A stretch of 64,000 nt of DNA from positions 186,001-250,000 of the forward strand of contig NZ_LT721901.1 in NCBI RefSeq assembly GCF_900157375.1, in the 5' to 3' direction. This document shows positions 48,160 through 56,464 of the stretch, in pieces. The first letter of the stretch is position 1. Each line of letters opens with the position of its first letter. Under the pieces are notes generated by a model. It was not told where the DNA came from. It saw only the letters and a program-made list of their open reading frames with translations, and ran no database searches. Source of the DNA: Mycobacterium rhizamassiliense (GTDB lineage: Bacteria > Actinomycetota > Actinomycetes > Mycobacteriales > Mycobacteriaceae). Position numbers and translations under genes: made by a program.

Positions 48160-49110
48160 GCTGATCTTCGCCATCCGCGGGTTCACGGATTCGGCGAGCG
48201 CCCGCAGCTCGCGGTTCACCGCGCGGTGTTGTTCCAGCATCGAGCAGTGGCCGCCGGGCAGCTCGACCAGGCCGACTACGTTCGGCGCGGTGCGCGCGAT
48301 CCGGCGCGACTGGCTGATCGGCGTCAGCCGGTCGTGCTCGCTGCCGATGACCAGCGTGGGCACCGTCAGGCCGGCCAGGTCAAGATGGCGCGAGCCCAGC
48401 GCGTCGACGAGCATCTTCGCGCTGCCGCCGCGCCCCGCGGGGGGCGTCTGGGCGAACAGCTCGTAGATCAGGGCCGCCGCGCTCGGGTCGGCATCCCGTC
48501 CGACCGCCAGCATCGCGACCAGGGAGCGGCTGGCGAGCAAGGCTGCGGCAGGAATCGGTAGCCCGCCGAAGGTGCCGATCAGCCGACGCCCGGCCACGGT
48601 CCGGGCCGGCGCCAGGATCGTGGGCAGCGACAGCAGTTTCACCTCGCGCACCAGGTCGCCGGTGGCGGTGTTGATCAGCGCGACGGCGTCGGCGCGCCGG
48701 GTGACCTTGTGGCGATAGCGCGCCGACCACGCCGCGATGGTGATGCCACCCATCGAGTGCCCGGCCAGCACCGCGCGCTCGTGCGGTGCCAGCGTCGCTT
48801 CGAGCACCGAATTCAGGTCGGCGGCAAGCAATTTGAGGCTGAACCCGCCGCGCCGCGGGACACCGCTCTGGCCATGGCCGCGATGGTCGAAGGCGATCAC
48901 GCGGTAGTCCGCGGACAGCTCGGCGATCTGGTAGGCCCAGGCGCGGACCGCGCAGGTGATGCCGTGCGTCAGCACGATCGGATAGCCGTCGGGCGGGCCG
49001 AAAACCTCCGCGTGCAACGGGGTGCCGTCAATGGCGCGCACCGCCTGCGCGCGACCCGGCGGTAGTGGGGGCAGCCCTTCGGATACGCGTGTCGATCGCC
49101 GAGCACTCAT
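48154..49110 (-). CDS. hpx: Alpha/beta hydrolase, putative non-heme haloperoxidase Hpx
   Basis: 318-residue alpha/beta hydrolase. [13 protein letters not shown] is the oxyanion-hole region, [15 protein letters not shown] the nucleophile elbow, [14 protein letters not shown] the acid and [12 protein letters not shown] the histidine. The haloperoxidase name is traditional; esterase or lipase activity is equally likely. Corresponds to Rv3171c. ATG 49110 gives [12 protein letters not shown]; upstream codons lack family similarity. Confidence 0.88.
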   Translation of the reverse strand: MSARRSTRVSEGLPPLPPGRAQAVRAIDGTPLHAEVFGPPDGYPIVLTHGITCAVRAWAYQIAELSADYRVIAFDHRGHGQSGVPRRGGFSLKLLAADLNSVLEATLAPHERAVLAGHSMGGITIAAWSARYRHKVTRRADAVALINTATGDLVREVKLLSLPTILAPARTVAGRRLIGTFGGLPIPAAALLASRSLVAMLAVGRDADPSAAALIYELFAQTPPAGRGGSAKMLVDALGSRHLDLAGLTVPTLVIGSEHDRLTPISQSRRIARTAPNVVGLVELPGGHCSMLEQHRAVNRELRALAESVNPRMAKISS

Positions 49111-49281
49111 CGCCGCTCCCCCCGTCGAACACGGCCACATTGCCGGCTCTGGATCCCACGATGGTAGCTCGAAGCCCACACCAAACTCGGCAATTCGGCC
49201 AATCGCGCGTCGCACCGCAATCGTTTGCTGGCGAAGCGCAAACCCGCTCGCCGCCGTAGCCGGTGTGAGACGCTAACACCC

Positions 49282-50676
49282 ATGTCCCCGTTGTCCCGCC
49301 GCGAGTTGTTCGCCGCGACGACCGGCCTGGTCGGTGGCGGGATAGCAGTTGCCTGCGCGCGCGGTCAGCCGGCGTCGAGCCCGCGGCCGGCGTCGGCGTC
49401 GGCACCGGCGCCGGATGCCAAGTCGGTGCTTGTCGTCGGCGCCGGCGTGGCGGGGCTGGCGGCCGCGCGCAGCCTGACCGACGCGGGCTGGCCGGTGCGC
49501 GTGATCGAGGCCCGCGATCGCATCGGCGGCCGCGTGTACACCAACCGCGACTGGGGCGTCCCGATCGAGATGGGCGCGTCCTGGATCCACGGCACGACGA
49601 ACGACCCGCTGATGGAATTGGCGCGCAGCGCCGGCGCCGAGCTCGTGCCCTCCGATTACGACGGGTGGGCCAAGCTCGCGGTGGATCCCACACTGCAGCC
49701 GCTGAATTACGACAAAGAGACCTGGCCGAAATTCGTCGAGCGGGCGTGCGGCAGGGTCCAGGGCGGGAGCCTGGCCGCCGCGCTCGACACCGCGGCCAAC
49801 CTCGAACGGCTGTCCCGTTCGGACCGCGTCCAGCTGGCCTTCTACGTCGCCACCGAGATCGAGGACGAATACGCGGCCGACGCGAATCAGTTGTCCGCCA
49901 AGACATTCGACAAGGGCGAGTACTCCACCGGCGACCAGGACATCATCGCCAACGGCTACGACGCGGTACCGAACCAGCTAGCCAAGGGGCTGCAGATCGT
50001 GCTCAACACGCCGGTCACCGCGATCGTCCGCAAGGACACGTCCGTCGTCGTGCGAGCGGGCAGCCAGTCGTTCGAGGGGGCCGCCGCGATCGTGACCGTT
50101 CCGCTCGGCGTGCTGAAATCCGGCACCATCGCCTTCGACCCGCCCCTGCCCGACGGTCATGCCCACGCGGTCAGGGCGCTGGGGTTCGGGGTGCTGTCCA
50201 AGAGTTTTTTCCGCTTCGACCGGCGAACGTGGAAGGTGCCCAACGCCTTCTACCAATTCATCGGCGTCAATCCCGGGCCGTGGGCCCAGTGGTTCACCGC
50301 GCCGAGCGCCGCCGGGCCCATCGCGGTGGCCTTCAACGCGGGCGGCTTCGGCCGCTCGGTGGAGTCGTCGTCGGCCAACGACGTGATCAGCGGCGCGCTA
50401 CCCGCCGCGCGCCAGCTGTTCGGCAATGACGTTGCGCCCGTCGAGGTGCGGACCACGACCTGGAACACCGACCCGTACGCGCGCGGCAGCTACTCGTTCC
50501 ACGCACCCGGTTCCGGGCTCGACGATCGACTGAAACTTCAGGAGCCGATCACCGACCGGCTCTACCTTGCCGGCGAGGCCGTCGGGGTCAGCAATCCGTC
50601 CACGGTCAGCGGGGCGCTGCGCAGCGGGCGGCACGCGGCCGACCAGTTGATGCAGAGAGTGCCCCGCGCTCAATAG
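49282..50676 (+). CDS. Tat-exported flavin monoamine oxidase
   Basis: 464-residue amine oxidase. The N-terminus SPLSRRELFAATTGLVGGG is a twin-arginine signal, and residues around ACARG (Cys near 25-28) resemble a weak lipobox, so the protein may be anchored. SVLVVGAGVAGLAAARSL and EARDRIGGRVYTNRDWG bind FAD, MGASWIHGTTNDPL follows, and LYLAGEAVGVSNPSTVSGALRSGRHAA is the C-terminal FAD motif. It is related to polyamine oxidases. A folded FAD enzyme fits Tat export. It differs clearly from aofH only 1.1 kb away. Confidence 0.87.
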   Translation: MSPLSRRELFAATTGLVGGGIAVACARGQPASSPRPASASAPAPDAKSVLVVGAGVAGLAAARSLTDAGWPVRVIEARDRIGGRVYTNRDWGVPIEMGASWIHGTTNDPLMELARSAGAELVPSDYDGWAKLAVDPTLQPLNYDKETWPKFVERACGRVQGGSLAAALDTAANLERLSRSDRVQLAFYVATEIEDEYAADANQLSAKTFDKGEYSTGDQDIIANGYDAVPNQLAKGLQIVLNTPVTAIVRKDTSVVVRAGSQSFEGAAAIVTVPLGVLKSGTIAFDPPLPDGHAHAVRALGFGVLSKSFFRFDRRTWKVPNAFYQFIGVNPGPWAQWFTAPSAAGPIAVAFNAGGFGRSVESSSANDVISGALPAARQLFGNDVAPVEVRTTTWNTDPYARGSYSFHAPGSGLDDRLKLQEPITDRLYLAGEAVGVSNPSTVSGALRSGRHAADQLMQRVPRAQ

Positions 50677-50692
50677 GTTTCGGAGCCTCCCG

Positions 50693-51577
50693 CTAGGTCG
50701 ACGCGTTGTCGCTGCGGGGGTCGGGCACGTAGGGGTCGGCCGCCGTCCAGCTGGCCAGCAGCCGCAGCGCGTCGTCGGAGCGCGAACCCGGTTGCGCGCT
50801 ATGGCCGATCAACGACAACCCGCCCGCGCCCGTGATGTCGAGGACGTTGTAGGTCAGCGACAGCTCCCCGACTTCGGAGAGCCGGAACCGCTTGATGCCG
50901 TGGCGGTGCGCCTTGACGTTGTGGGCGGCCCAGCGGGCACGGAATTGCTCGCTGCGCCTTTCCAATTCGCCGACAAGTCGCGTGATGGCCGCGGAATCGG
51001 GAGCGCGCGCCGCCTCGGCGTGCAGCAGGGAGACGACGTCATCGGCTTCCTTGGCCCAGTCCGGGAAGAACTGGTCGGCGGCGGTGTCGAAGAACATGAA
51101 CCTGGCCACGTTCGGAATCCCCTTGGCGCGCGCGAACACGGGCGCGTACAGCGCGCGCCCGAGCGCGTTGGTCGCCACGATGTCGAAAGGACCGGTGAGC
51201 ACGATCGCCGGTGCGGTCACCATGCTGTCGAGCAATGCCTGCACGCCCTCGGGGATCGTCCGCGCCGTGCGCCGGGGAGCCCTGGTTCGACCTGCCCTGG
51301 TGGTGGCGCGGACGAGGTCGAACAGGTGCTTTTCCTCGGCCTCGCCGAGCTGCAATGCGCGAGCGACGGCGTGCAAGACCTCGTCGGAGACGCCGGCAAC
51401 GTTGCCCCGCTCGATCTGCGTGTAGTAATCGATGCTCACGCCGGCCATCTTCGCGACCTCTTCGCGCCGCAACCCGGGCACCCGGCGCCGCCCGCCCGGG
51501 GGCAAGCCCACCTGTTCGGGGGTGATTCTCGCGCGGCGGGTCATCAAGAAGTCCCTGATGTCCTTCGCGATATCCAT
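50693..51577 (-). CDS. XRE-family regulator with MmyB-like ligand domain
   Basis: 294 residues. N-terminal helix-turn-helix (about 5-75) with LRREEVAKMAGVSIDYYTQIERG, then the MmyB-like PAS-type domain with IVLTGPFDIVATNALGRALYAP and DPYVPDPRSDN-type end. This is a large actinobacterial regulator group that often controls neighbouring oxidoreductases. It converges with the Tat amine oxidase. Start ATG 51577 (MDIAKDIRDFL). Confidence 0.87.
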   Translation of the reverse strand: MDIAKDIRDFLMTRRARITPEQVGLPPGGRRRVPGLRREEVAKMAGVSIDYYTQIERGNVAGVSDEVLHAVARALQLGEAEEKHLFDLVRATTRAGRTRAPRRTARTIPEGVQALLDSMVTAPAIVLTGPFDIVATNALGRALYAPVFARAKGIPNVARFMFFDTAADQFFPDWAKEADDVVSLLHAEAARAPDSAAITRLVGELERRSEQFRARWAAHNVKAHRHGIKRFRLSEVGELSLTYNVLDITGAGGLSLIGHSAQPGSRSDDALRLLASWTAADPYVPDPRSDNAST

Positions 51578-51662
51578 CAGCAACGGATACCCGAACACCG
51601 GCCGTCCATTCGGGACCGCCCGCTCACTGTTAGGACCCGCACAAATTGGGAATAGCTGGGAC

Positions 51663-52031
51663 ATGACGGCATCTGGATCCCAGACCGGAACCACACCGCG
51701 GCAGCGCTCCACTGCCGACATCATCGCCACGATCGTCGCGTTCGTGCTCGCCGTCGCCGTGGGAGTGCTTTCGCTCTCGTTCTCACCGCTTTTCGTGATG
51801 GCCACCGACCCGTGCAGCAACAACAATTGCGACACCACGGCGCTCACTTGGGCTTACGTGGTGGCATGGGGTGGCCTCGCAGTGGCGGCGATCGTCGCGA
51901 TCGGGGGCACGGTCTTCGCTGCTATTCGTCAGCGCGTGATGTGGGTGTGGCCGGCCGCGGGATTGGCGCTGATCGCCGTCACGTTCATCATCGGAACGCT
52001 GCTGGCCGGTTCGGTGACGCCGAACCACTAG
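51663..52031 (+). CDS. Small three-helix membrane protein
   Basis: 122 residues starting MTASGSQTGTTPRQ. Three hydrophobic helices lie near 25-45, 62-85 and 95-115; a loop with CSNNNCDTT between the first two carries two Cys that could form a disulfide outside the cell. Conserved hypothetical type; function unknown. Divergent from the XRE regulator with 85 bases between starts. Confidence 0.72.
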   Translation: MTASGSQTGTTPRQRSTADIIATIVAFVLAVAVGVLSLSFSPLFVMATDPCSNNNCDTTALTWAYVVAWGGLAVAAIVAIGGTVFAAIRQRVMWVWPAAGLALIAVTFIIGTLLAGSVTPNH

Positions 52032-52056
52032 CCTTGGCCGGCAACACAGCTCGTCG

Positions 52057-52491
52057 CTACGATTCGAGTTCTCGTGCGCACGCGTCGAGGATCGCCAGGA
52101 AGCTCGAGCGAAGCAGCGGGCGGGTCACGGCCTCCAGCAGCTTGCCCCCCACCCACGCCGGATGGGTGTAATTGGTCAGCCAGTCGACGTGCGTGCCGCC
52201 GTCGGCGGCGGTGAAGTTGAGCGTGCCGCCGTCGTGCCGGAACGGCGGGACCGATCGGATGATGAGGTACGAGTGACTGTGCGGGCGATCGTAGGCGGTG
52301 ATCTCTTCCAGGAAGTAGGTGCCGGCCCCGATCACCTGGCGCAGCGCGCCCACGGCCGGCCCGGGGGTGTCCTTGGTCCAGCCGGCCTTGAGGGCCAGCG
52401 GGGCCTTTGCCAGGTTGACCGGATCGGCAAGCCAGTCGAAGACCCGCTCCACGGGCGCTGCGATCGTCTTTTCCAAGTGAATCTCAACCAT
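52057..52491 (-). CDS. SRPBCC (START-like) family protein
   Basis: 144 residues with the polyketide-cyclase/START-like fold: MVEIHLEKTIAAPVERVFDWLADP is the typical N-terminal strand and helix, GGTHVDWLTNYTHPAWVGG the later strands, and a long C-terminal helix (LRSSFLAILDACARELE) closes the lipid-binding cavity. It probably binds a hydrophobic ligand; no catalytic residues can be assigned. Confidence 0.82.
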   Translation of the reverse strand: MVEIHLEKTIAAPVERVFDWLADPVNLAKAPLALKAGWTKDTPGPAVGALRQVIGAGTYFLEEITAYDRPHSHSYLIIRSVPPFRHDGGTLNFTAADGGTHVDWLTNYTHPAWVGGKLLEAVTRPLLRSSFLAILDACARELES

Positions 52492-52860
52492 CGGAACTCC
52501 TGCTCGGCGGTGACGGCGGTGCCCAAGGACATGCTAGCCTCCGACCGCCCCGAGGCCTGCCGTTGCTCGGCGGCGCAGCGCCCCCGCTAACCGCAAAGAA
52601 GCGCCGAAACAGACTTTGCTAGTACCCGTCTCAGCTAGGACTAATTAGCTGTCCTTCTTAGATCGAGGACGCGGCAAATAGCATTCAGACACCAGGAAAT
52701 TCATCCAGAAGAGCCAGTACTCTAAGAACTAGCTCCGAATCTATTATTAGCTGCACAGAGCTTCAGCGGACATCCGCGCATCGCGCTCAGCTACCTTGGG
52801 CCCAGTGGGGTTCGGGCGCCCCGGCGAATCAAGTTCGACATTCGAAGGGCAACAAGAATC
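52492..52860. other. AT-rich intergenic region before the hemophore-type gene
   Basis: 369 bases with no supported gene. From about 52590 to 52770 the base composition is distinctly more AT-rich than the surroundings, with repeated AGCT tetramers and an inverted repeat CAGCTA (52632-52637) / TAGCTG (52646-52651). I see no IdeR (iron) box. It likely holds the promoter of the secreted protein at 52861, and may be non-native DNA or a degenerated gene. Confidence 0.5.
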
Positions 52861-53259
52861 ATGAAAAACAGCACTATTGCCGCCCGCCGGCGCGTGGCCG
52901 GCATCAGCGCGGGCTGTGTGCTCGGGGGCATGGCCATTGGTCTCGTCGTCGCGCCGTCGGCGGCCGCCGCACCCGACTGCAGCCCGGCAGGCGTCAACGC
53001 CACGGTGTCCTCGGCCGAGGGCGCCGCGCAGCAGTACCTCGCCAGCCACCCGGGCGCGAGCCAGGTGGTGACGGCCGCCTACGGGCAGCCCCGCGGGGAG
53101 GCCGCGTCCAACCTGCGTGGCTACTTCACGGCACACCCGCAGGAGTACTACGACCTGCGCGGAATCCTGGCGCCCATCGGCGACACCGAGCGTCAGTGCA
53201 ACGTGTCGGCGCTGCCGGGCAACCTGGAGTCCGCCTACCACGAGTTCATGGCCGGCTAA
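52861..53259 (+). CDS. Secreted heme-binding (hemophore-type) protein
   Basis: 132 residues. A Sec signal peptide (about 1-37: basic RRR, hydrophobic VLGGMAIGLVV, cleavage near APSAAAA) precedes a small helical domain with Cys40 and Cys113 that could be a disulfide. VNATVSSAEGAAQQYLASHPGASQVVTAAY and LRGYFTAHPQEYYDLRGILAPI resemble the mycobacterial hemophore family (Rv0203-type). It would bind heme outside the cell. A strong terminator follows. Confidence 0.78.
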   Translation: MKNSTIAARRRVAGISAGCVLGGMAIGLVVAPSAAAAPDCSPAGVNATVSSAEGAAQQYLASHPGASQVVTAAYGQPRGEAASNLRGYFTAHPQEYYDLRGILAPIGDTERQCNVSALPGNLESAYHEFMAG

Positions 53260-53271
53260 ATCCGATCAGCA

Positions 53272-53304
53272 ACGACCCGCCCCAGCGCTGTGGCGGGTCG
53301 TTTT
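53272..53304 (+). terminator. Rho-independent terminator after the hemophore-type gene
   Basis: Perfect 10-bp stem ACGACCCGCC (53272-53281) with GGCGGGTCGT (53292-53301), a ten-base loop, and a T-tract TTTT at the base of the stem. It begins 12 bases after the stop codon. Clear intrinsic terminators are rare in mycobacteria, so this is notable. Confidence 0.85.
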
Positions 53305-53365
53305 GCGTGTGAATACGTCGCCGAGCGGGTAAATCTCCTGTCAGGCAACGGGACTGGAGGTGAAC

Positions 53366-54424
53366 ATGCGGCTGCGTCGTAGCACGCTCAACAAGGCCGG
53401 AATAGCGCGCAAACGCCGGGGCAAGGGTTTCGCCTACTACGACGTCGATGGCCGCCCGTTGTCCGACCCAGAGGTCCTGCAGCGCATCAAGGACCTGGTG
53501 ATCCCGCCGGCCTGGAAAAAGGTGTGGATCTCGCCGCACCCCAACGGCCACATCCAGGCCGTCGGCACCGACGTGGCCGGGCGCCGCCAATACCTCTACC
53601 ACTCCCGGTGGCAGCAGGAGCGTGCCGAGGAGAAGTTCGACCGCGTCCTGGAAATGTCGACGCGGCTACCCGACTTTCGCGCCCACATCGCCGCCGACCT
53701 CAAGCGCAAGGGCCTGTCGCGCGACCGGGTGTTGGCGCTGTCGCTGCGCCTGCTCGACCGCGGCTACTTCCGCGCGGGCGGTGAGCAATACGCCGAGGAA
53801 CACGAGTCCTACGGCATCTCCACCTTGCTGTGCGACCACGTGAAGGTGCACAGCAATGCGGTCGAATTCGACTACCCCGGTAAGAGCGGGGTGCAGCAGA
53901 CGCTGGAGATTGAGGACGCCGAAGTGGTCCGCGCGGTGCGGTCGCTGATGCGCCGTCCCGAACGCTCCGAGCGACTACTGGCGTGCCGCAACGCATCCGG
54001 CTGGGTGGAGATCCGCGCCGACGACCTCAATGTCCGGTTCAAGGAGCTGGTCGGAGACGACTACACGGTCAAAGACTTGCGGACCTGGCACGGAACCGTC
54101 TTGGCCGCAGCGGCATTCGCCGACGCCGACCCCGCCGTATCGCAGCGGGTCGCCAAACGTGTTGCGGCGGCGGTGATGAAAGAGGTCGCCGAGGAGCTGG
54201 GCAACACTGCCGCGGTGGCACGCGGCTCGTACGTAGATCCGCGCGTGGTCACCGCCTACGAGCGGGACCTGACAATCGCGGCGGCTTTACGCCGAGCCGA
54301 CCGGGCCCGCCGGCGGCCCGATGCCGCGCAGGGGATTCTAGAGAAGGCCACCAGGACGCTGATTCGCCGAGTCGCCAAGAGCGACAGCGTATCCGGATCG
54401 CAGGCCCTAGCCAAGAGCGCTTAG
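53366..54424 (+). CDS. Type IB DNA topoisomerase (eukaryotic/poxvirus-like)
   Basis: 352 residues. It relaxes supercoils by nicking one strand and forming a 3'-phosphotyrosyl link. KDLRTWHGT contains Arg239, ARGSYVDPRVV contains the nucleophile Tyr289, and LLDRGYFRAGGEQYAEEHESYG matches the conserved core with another active-site Arg. WISPHPNGHIQAVGTD is the N-terminal DNA-binding part. ATG 53366 follows GGAGG (53356-53360); a GTG at 53360 is less likely. M. tuberculosis relies on type IA enzyme TopA, so this is an extra. Confidence 0.9.
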   Translation: MRLRRSTLNKAGIARKRRGKGFAYYDVDGRPLSDPEVLQRIKDLVIPPAWKKVWISPHPNGHIQAVGTDVAGRRQYLYHSRWQQERAEEKFDRVLEMSTRLPDFRAHIAADLKRKGLSRDRVLALSLRLLDRGYFRAGGEQYAEEHESYGISTLLCDHVKVHSNAVEFDYPGKSGVQQTLEIEDAEVVRAVRSLMRRPERSERLLACRNASGWVEIRADDLNVRFKELVGDDYTVKDLRTWHGTVLAAAAFADADPAVSQRVAKRVAAAVMKEVAEELGNTAAVARGSYVDPRVVTAYERDLTIAAALRRADRARRRPDAAQGILEKATRTLIRRVAKSDSVSGSQALAKSA

Positions 54425-54925
54425 CGTCGTGATAGTTTCTATTGCCGCATAAGGCTTTTCGCGCTGCGGCTCCCGTTGGTGCAGGGCACCGGAGCGGGCA
54501 AGCCGCCGCGCGGTGATGCGATCGTCGACGGCGGCCATCGCCTCAGAAACCGAATCCACGATCGGCAAGCCGTGGTCGATGAACACCCGGGTGAGGTGGC
54601 GCAGCGCCGCGCCGCCGACCACGCTGCAGTGCAGGTCGGCGTGCCGAATTTCCTGGTTCAGGGTGAGCAGCATGCGCAGGCCCGCCACGCCCAGAAAGTC
54701 CAGGTGGCTGACGTCAAGAATCAGCGGCGCGTTCAGCCGGCAGAATCGCCGGATCGCCTGGCCGATCAGGTTCGCGTTGGACACGTCGATGTCGCCTTCG
54801 AGGCGCAGGACGGTGGCAGTGCCGCGGGCGTGAACATGCAATTGTGCTGCGCCGCAGTCGATCAGGTAGCGATTGCGTGGTTCGCAGCGCTCAAAGCGCG
54901 CGTAAGTATCGGGTAGAGCGGTCAT
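54407..54925 (-). CDS. STAS domain protein (anti-sigma factor antagonist-like)
   Basis: 172 residues. Residues 30-130 form a STAS domain: GTATVLRLEGDIDVSNANLIGQAI, then LILDVSHLDFLGVAGLRMLL. In SpoIIAA the phosphorylated Ser sits in DSSG; here the equivalent segment is GVAG, so the phosphoacceptor is missing, as in several mycobacterial STAS proteins. A charged tail of about 35 residues follows. Its end overlaps the convergent topoisomerase by 18 bases. Confidence 0.82.
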   Translation of the reverse strand: MTALPDTYARFERCEPRNRYLIDCGAAQLHVHARGTATVLRLEGDIDVSNANLIGQAIRRFCRLNAPLILDVSHLDFLGVAGLRMLLTLNQEIRHADLHCSVVGGAALRHLTRVFIDHGLPIVDSVSEAMAAVDDRITARRLARSGALHQREPQREKPYAAIETITTLSALG

Positions 54926-55103
54926 CCGGTTACGCCCCCATAACTGGTGGAAAGCAGGGCGAGCGACAAAAACAGAGTCGTAAATGTGCCACTCGTTAAA
55001 TCGGTAGCTGCAGACTCAACTAGCGCAAAGCTTAGCATCATTACCTATAGCACGCACATTGAAGCGAAACACCAAGCGCTGCAGTCTGTTCCGACTCAGT
55101 CGA

Positions 55104-56138
55104 CTAAAGTCGCAGCGTGGTGTGCGGGCTCTGGCTGTATGTCTGCCGATACAGTACCGCGAACCGGCCCGTATGGATGAAACCCCAGCGCTGCGCGATC
55201 TCGGCGACGGTGATCGACAAGCGATCGCCCACCACCAACTCCTGATGGGCCCGGTGCAGCCGGACCCGCCGCACATACTCGGTCGGAGTGGTATCGAGCT
55301 GCTGGCGAAACAGGTACTGCACCGCCCTGGGGGTGAGGTGCACCGCTTCCGCGACATCATTGATGCCGATGTCGCGCCCGACGTGGGTATGGATGAACGA
55401 CACGGCCTCTTTGAGCGGCTCGGGGACCGCCGGGTCGCTGAGCAGATCCTGCTCGGCGGTCACGTTGGAGGGATAGCACTCGAGCAGCAGGGCCGCGAGC
55501 AGCGCCGCCGCGGAAGCAACGGTCAGCGGCTGGCGGGCGGTATCGGCGGAACCGAGGGTGGCCGTCACGTAATCGAGCCCTCGGTGCCAGGACCGCACCG
55601 CTGCGCGCGACCGGGGGCGCGTGTTCAAGAACAGGATCCGCCGCGGCAACGGCAGATGCCGGTCGGCGGCGACCTTGCGCAGCACGTCCGCCGCCACGCT
55701 GATGACCTGGAACCGCGCCGTATTCACGTCGAGCACACGGGACGTGCCGGGGACGACGAGCAGCGGGCCGTCGGCTGCGGGAGTCGATTCGCCCGTCACC
55801 GTCAGCGAACCTACCCGCGGCTGGATCACCAAAAAGCTTTCGCCGCAGGATATCTCGAAGCACGCCCGACCCTGAACCAGCACCTCGTCAAGCGTCAACC
55901 CCGCCGATTCACACCGCCGGTGGGTGATGGTCGACCCACTCGTCAGCGCAGTCAGCTCCCAGCCCGGCGTATACGCGCCCCAAAAGTACCGCCGCACGCT
56001 CGCCGCATCGGCCGCGCGGAACTGGTCGTAGGAAACCGCGGCCGGGCCGGCCAATCGGGAAGAGACAGCGCGAGAATGGAACGCGGCCGCACAGGCATCG
56101 AGCGGGCCCGGCGCCGGCTTTTCGACCAATCCCGTCAT
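55104..56138 (-). CDS. AraC family transcriptional regulator
   Basis: 344 residues. The C-terminal 100 residues hold two helix-turn-helix motifs: INDVAEAVHLTPRAVQYLFRQQLDTTPTEYVRRVRLHRAHQEL and ITVAEIAQRWGFIHTGRFAVLYRQTYSQSP (both given in part of the whole domain). The N-terminal region is an AraC-type ligand-binding domain of the kind found in actinobacterial regulators of catabolism. The ligand is unknown. No adjacent target enzyme is obvious. Confidence 0.9.
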   Translation of the reverse strand: MTGLVEKPAPGPLDACAAAFHSRAVSSRLAGPAAVSYDQFRAADAASVRRYFWGAYTPGWELTALTSGSTITHRRCESAGLTLDEVLVQGRACFEISCGESFLVIQPRVGSLTVTGESTPAADGPLLVVPGTSRVLDVNTARFQVISVAADVLRKVAADRHLPLPRRILFLNTRPRSRAAVRSWHRGLDYVTATLGSADTARQPLTVASAAALLAALLLECYPSNVTAEQDLLSDPAVPEPLKEAVSFIHTHVGRDIGINDVAEAVHLTPRAVQYLFRQQLDTTPTEYVRRVRLHRAHQELVVGDRLSITVAEIAQRWGFIHTGRFAVLYRQTYSQSPHTTLRL

Positions 56139-56464
56139 CGCGGCGGGCCGCAGACCGGTCTTCGCGTGACCTCACCCATCCACCTACCGTACTCCCGTCG
56201 GCTGCGGCGGCGACGATGCCAACTGCTGGGAACGGAGCCCGCTCGTAAATACTCAGCGCGTCGATGGCGATGCGCTGCCAGGTGAAGCGTGACAGCACCC
56301 GGCTCCGCCCGGCGGCTCCCATGCCCTTGCGGGGAAAGTCTTGGGACAGAAGGCTTCTCAACGCCTTCGAATCTCTACGCAGGCGGTGTCCGACTACCCG
56401 AACGGAGTACTGGATAAACGACTTTCAGACCGCGCTGGCACGGTCTCGAACACTCGTCGCGAGG
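56139..56464. other. Gap between the AraC and STAS-HATPase genes
   Basis: 326 bases. Apart from the glycosyltransferase remnant (56242-56390) I see no intact gene. The part next to the AraC start (56139-56240) probably contains that gene's promoter; no palindromic operator stands out. Confidence 0.5.
56242..56390 (-). pseudogene. C-terminal remnant of a GT4 glycosyltransferase
   Basis: In the minus frame, a run of about 45 residues reads LRRDSKALRSLLSQDF then MGAAGRSRVLSRFTWQRIAI and DALSIYE. This is the typical C-terminal end of GT4 (GT-B) glycosyltransferases, where ALxxLLxDPxLRxxMGxAGRxRVxxxFTWxxIAxxTLxxY is common. The frame has a stop at 56425-56427 and nothing upstream continues the enzyme, so only the gene's 3' end survives between the STAS-HATPase and AraC genes. 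The call relies on pattern recognition. Confidence 0.55.
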
